6,189 bases of DNA. It comes from Acidobacteriota bacterium (GTDB lineage: Bacteria; Acidobacteriota; Thermoanaerobaculia; Gp7-AA8). The translations under genes were made by a program, and so were the position numbers. Under the pieces are notes generated by a model. That model was not told the DNA's origin. It did no database searches and saw only the letters and a list, made by a program, of their open reading frames with translations. Location of the stretch: NCBI GenBank assembly GCA_003223695.1, contig QHVY01000137.1:3847-10035 (forward strand), read 5' to 3'. This document shows, one piece after another, positions 5,621-6,189 of this stretch. How positions within the stretch are numbered: position 1 is the first letter of the stretch; the number at the start of each line of letters is the position of its first letter.

Positions 5621-6189
5621 TCCGCCCCGGTGATCTTTTCCTCGAGCTCTTTCAGATCGGGGGTGATGAAGCGCTCCGCGTTGACGAGCGTTTGCTTGCG
5701 AATGTAATCCTGCGGGACGCGGCTGAGATTCGATTTCGAGACCTCGATGTAGTAGCCGAACACATTGTTGAATCGGACTTTCAGCGATCCGATGCCGGTG
5801 CGTCCGCGCTCGCGCGTTTCGATCTGCATGAGAATTGACTTCGAATCACGGGCGATCGCGCGCAGTGAATCGAGCTCCGCGTCGACGCCGCTTCGGATCG
5901 CTCCCCCTTCGCGTGCGCTCAGCGGAGCGTTGTCCGCGACGGTCGCCGCGATTCGATCGATGACATCGCGCTGCGGATCGAGTCGATCGCGCAGCGACGC
6001 GAGCAGCGGCCCTCGCAGCGGCGCCATGACGCCGCGAAGATCGTCCACGGCAATCAGCGAGTCGGCGAGTGTCAGGCATTCGCGCGGCGATGCGTTGCGC
6101 AACGTGATGCGTGCAGCGAGACGTTCGAGATCGGCGATGGATGCCAGTCGCTGCGCCATCGGGTCGAGAACGGCGCGTGAGCGAGTCAG
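5494..6189 (-). CDS. mutS: DNA mismatch repair protein MutS, core/clamp-domain fragment (partial at window edge, then frameshifted)
   Basis: The frame is open from the window edge (first full codon 6187-6189) and is clearly MutS as far as about 5620. Counted from the edge, residues 11-33 (MAQRLASIADLERLAARI onward) belong to the core domain, and about 137-159 (KVRFNNVFGYYIEV) and 170-190 (NAERFITPDLKELEEKITGAE) are highly conserved clamp/lever segments. After Glu190 (codon 5620-5622) the frame turns into Arg-rich residues without MutS similarity and ends at 5494, while recognisable MutS continues in the frame of the ATPase fragment. The methionine at 6157-6159 is internal, not a start; the mismatch-binding and connector domains lie beyond the window. 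Gene order and strand match a single ancestral mutS. Confidence 0.93.
   Translation of the reverse strand: MTRSRAVLDPMAQRLASIADLERLAARITLRNASPRECLTLADSLIAVDDLRGVMAPLRGPLLASLRDRLDPQRDVIDRIAATVADNAPLSAREGGAIRSGVDAELDSLRAIARDSKSILMQIETRERGRTGIGSLKVRFNNVFGYYIEVSKSNLSRVPQDYIRKQTLVNAERFITPDLKELEEKITGAECSRRSRDRRRRFWQLPAQSGRWTRSAHSQASPDVTATFAPR
5611..5646 (-). other. mutS: mutS frameshift junction
   Basis: MutS similarity switches frame at about 5618-5622: the upstream frame ends its homology at GCG GAA and the downstream frame resumes at ATG CTC GAG. The change is equivalent to a loss of 3n+1 bases. The stitched protein is also about 14 residues shorter here than the E. coli and Thermus aquaticus proteins as I remember them, which suggests a 40- or 43-nt deletion rather than a single-base error. 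The heptamer CCTCGAG occurs on both sides (5611-5617 and 5640-5646). No slippery heptamer for programmed -1 frameshifting is seen. Confidence 0.8.

Noticed and set aside
5600..5640. Programmed -1 ribosomal frameshift in mutS
   Set aside because: No X-XXY-YYZ slippery heptamer is present, and a slip would not explain the roughly 14 missing conserved-length residues.

Overview
The window carries four protein-coding genes, all on the minus strand. In transcription order they are mutS (right edge, incomplete, interrupted by a frameshift), a cytoplasmic glycoside hydrolase family 3 beta-N-acetylhexosaminidase (NagZ-like), a membrane-anchored HAMP/SpoIIE-type (RsbU-like) PP2C phosphatase, and an exported serine hydrolase of the class C beta-lactamase/PBP family with a TPR-like tail (left edge, incomplete). 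The DNA is GC-rich throughout, with long spurious open frames on the opposite strand, as expected of GC-rich coding DNA. The gene types and the heptamer-based intergenic repeats suit a free-living GC-rich environmental bacterium. Acidobacteriota or a similar soil phylum is a reasonable but weakly supported guess; no rRNA or other phylogenetic marker is present apart from mutS.

Layout. Bases 2-1336 hold the serine hydrolase, read cleanly from ATG to the window edge. Only 12 bp separate it from the upstream phosphatase gene (1349-3280), so the two are probably co-transcribed. Bases 3281-3404 hold a large inverted repeat built from the heptamer AGTGCCC, plus a short putative leader. NagZ occupies 3405-4550 and contains an unexpectedly AT-rich 26-bp palindrome near its 3' end. 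Bases 4551-4630 are almost filled by a second inverted repeat of the same architecture but a different heptamer (GTTGTCA-like). It abuts the mutS stop codon and supplies two of its bases. mutS runs from 4631 to the right edge. Its ATPase half and its core half are both well conserved but lie in different frames, and comparison with remembered homologues suggests about 40-43 nt are missing at about position 5620.

How the genes relate. MutS is mismatch repair, NagZ is cell-wall recycling, the SpoIIE-type phosphatase is a signalling output enzyme, and the serine hydrolase is an extracytoplasmic enzyme of unknown substrate. Only the phosphatase/hydrolase pair is close enough to argue for a shared transcript. 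No complete new multi-gene system is evident. The points most worth attention are the mutS lesion, the paired heptamer inverted repeats, the AT-rich palindrome inside nagZ, and the unusual extracytoplasmic sensor of the phosphatase.
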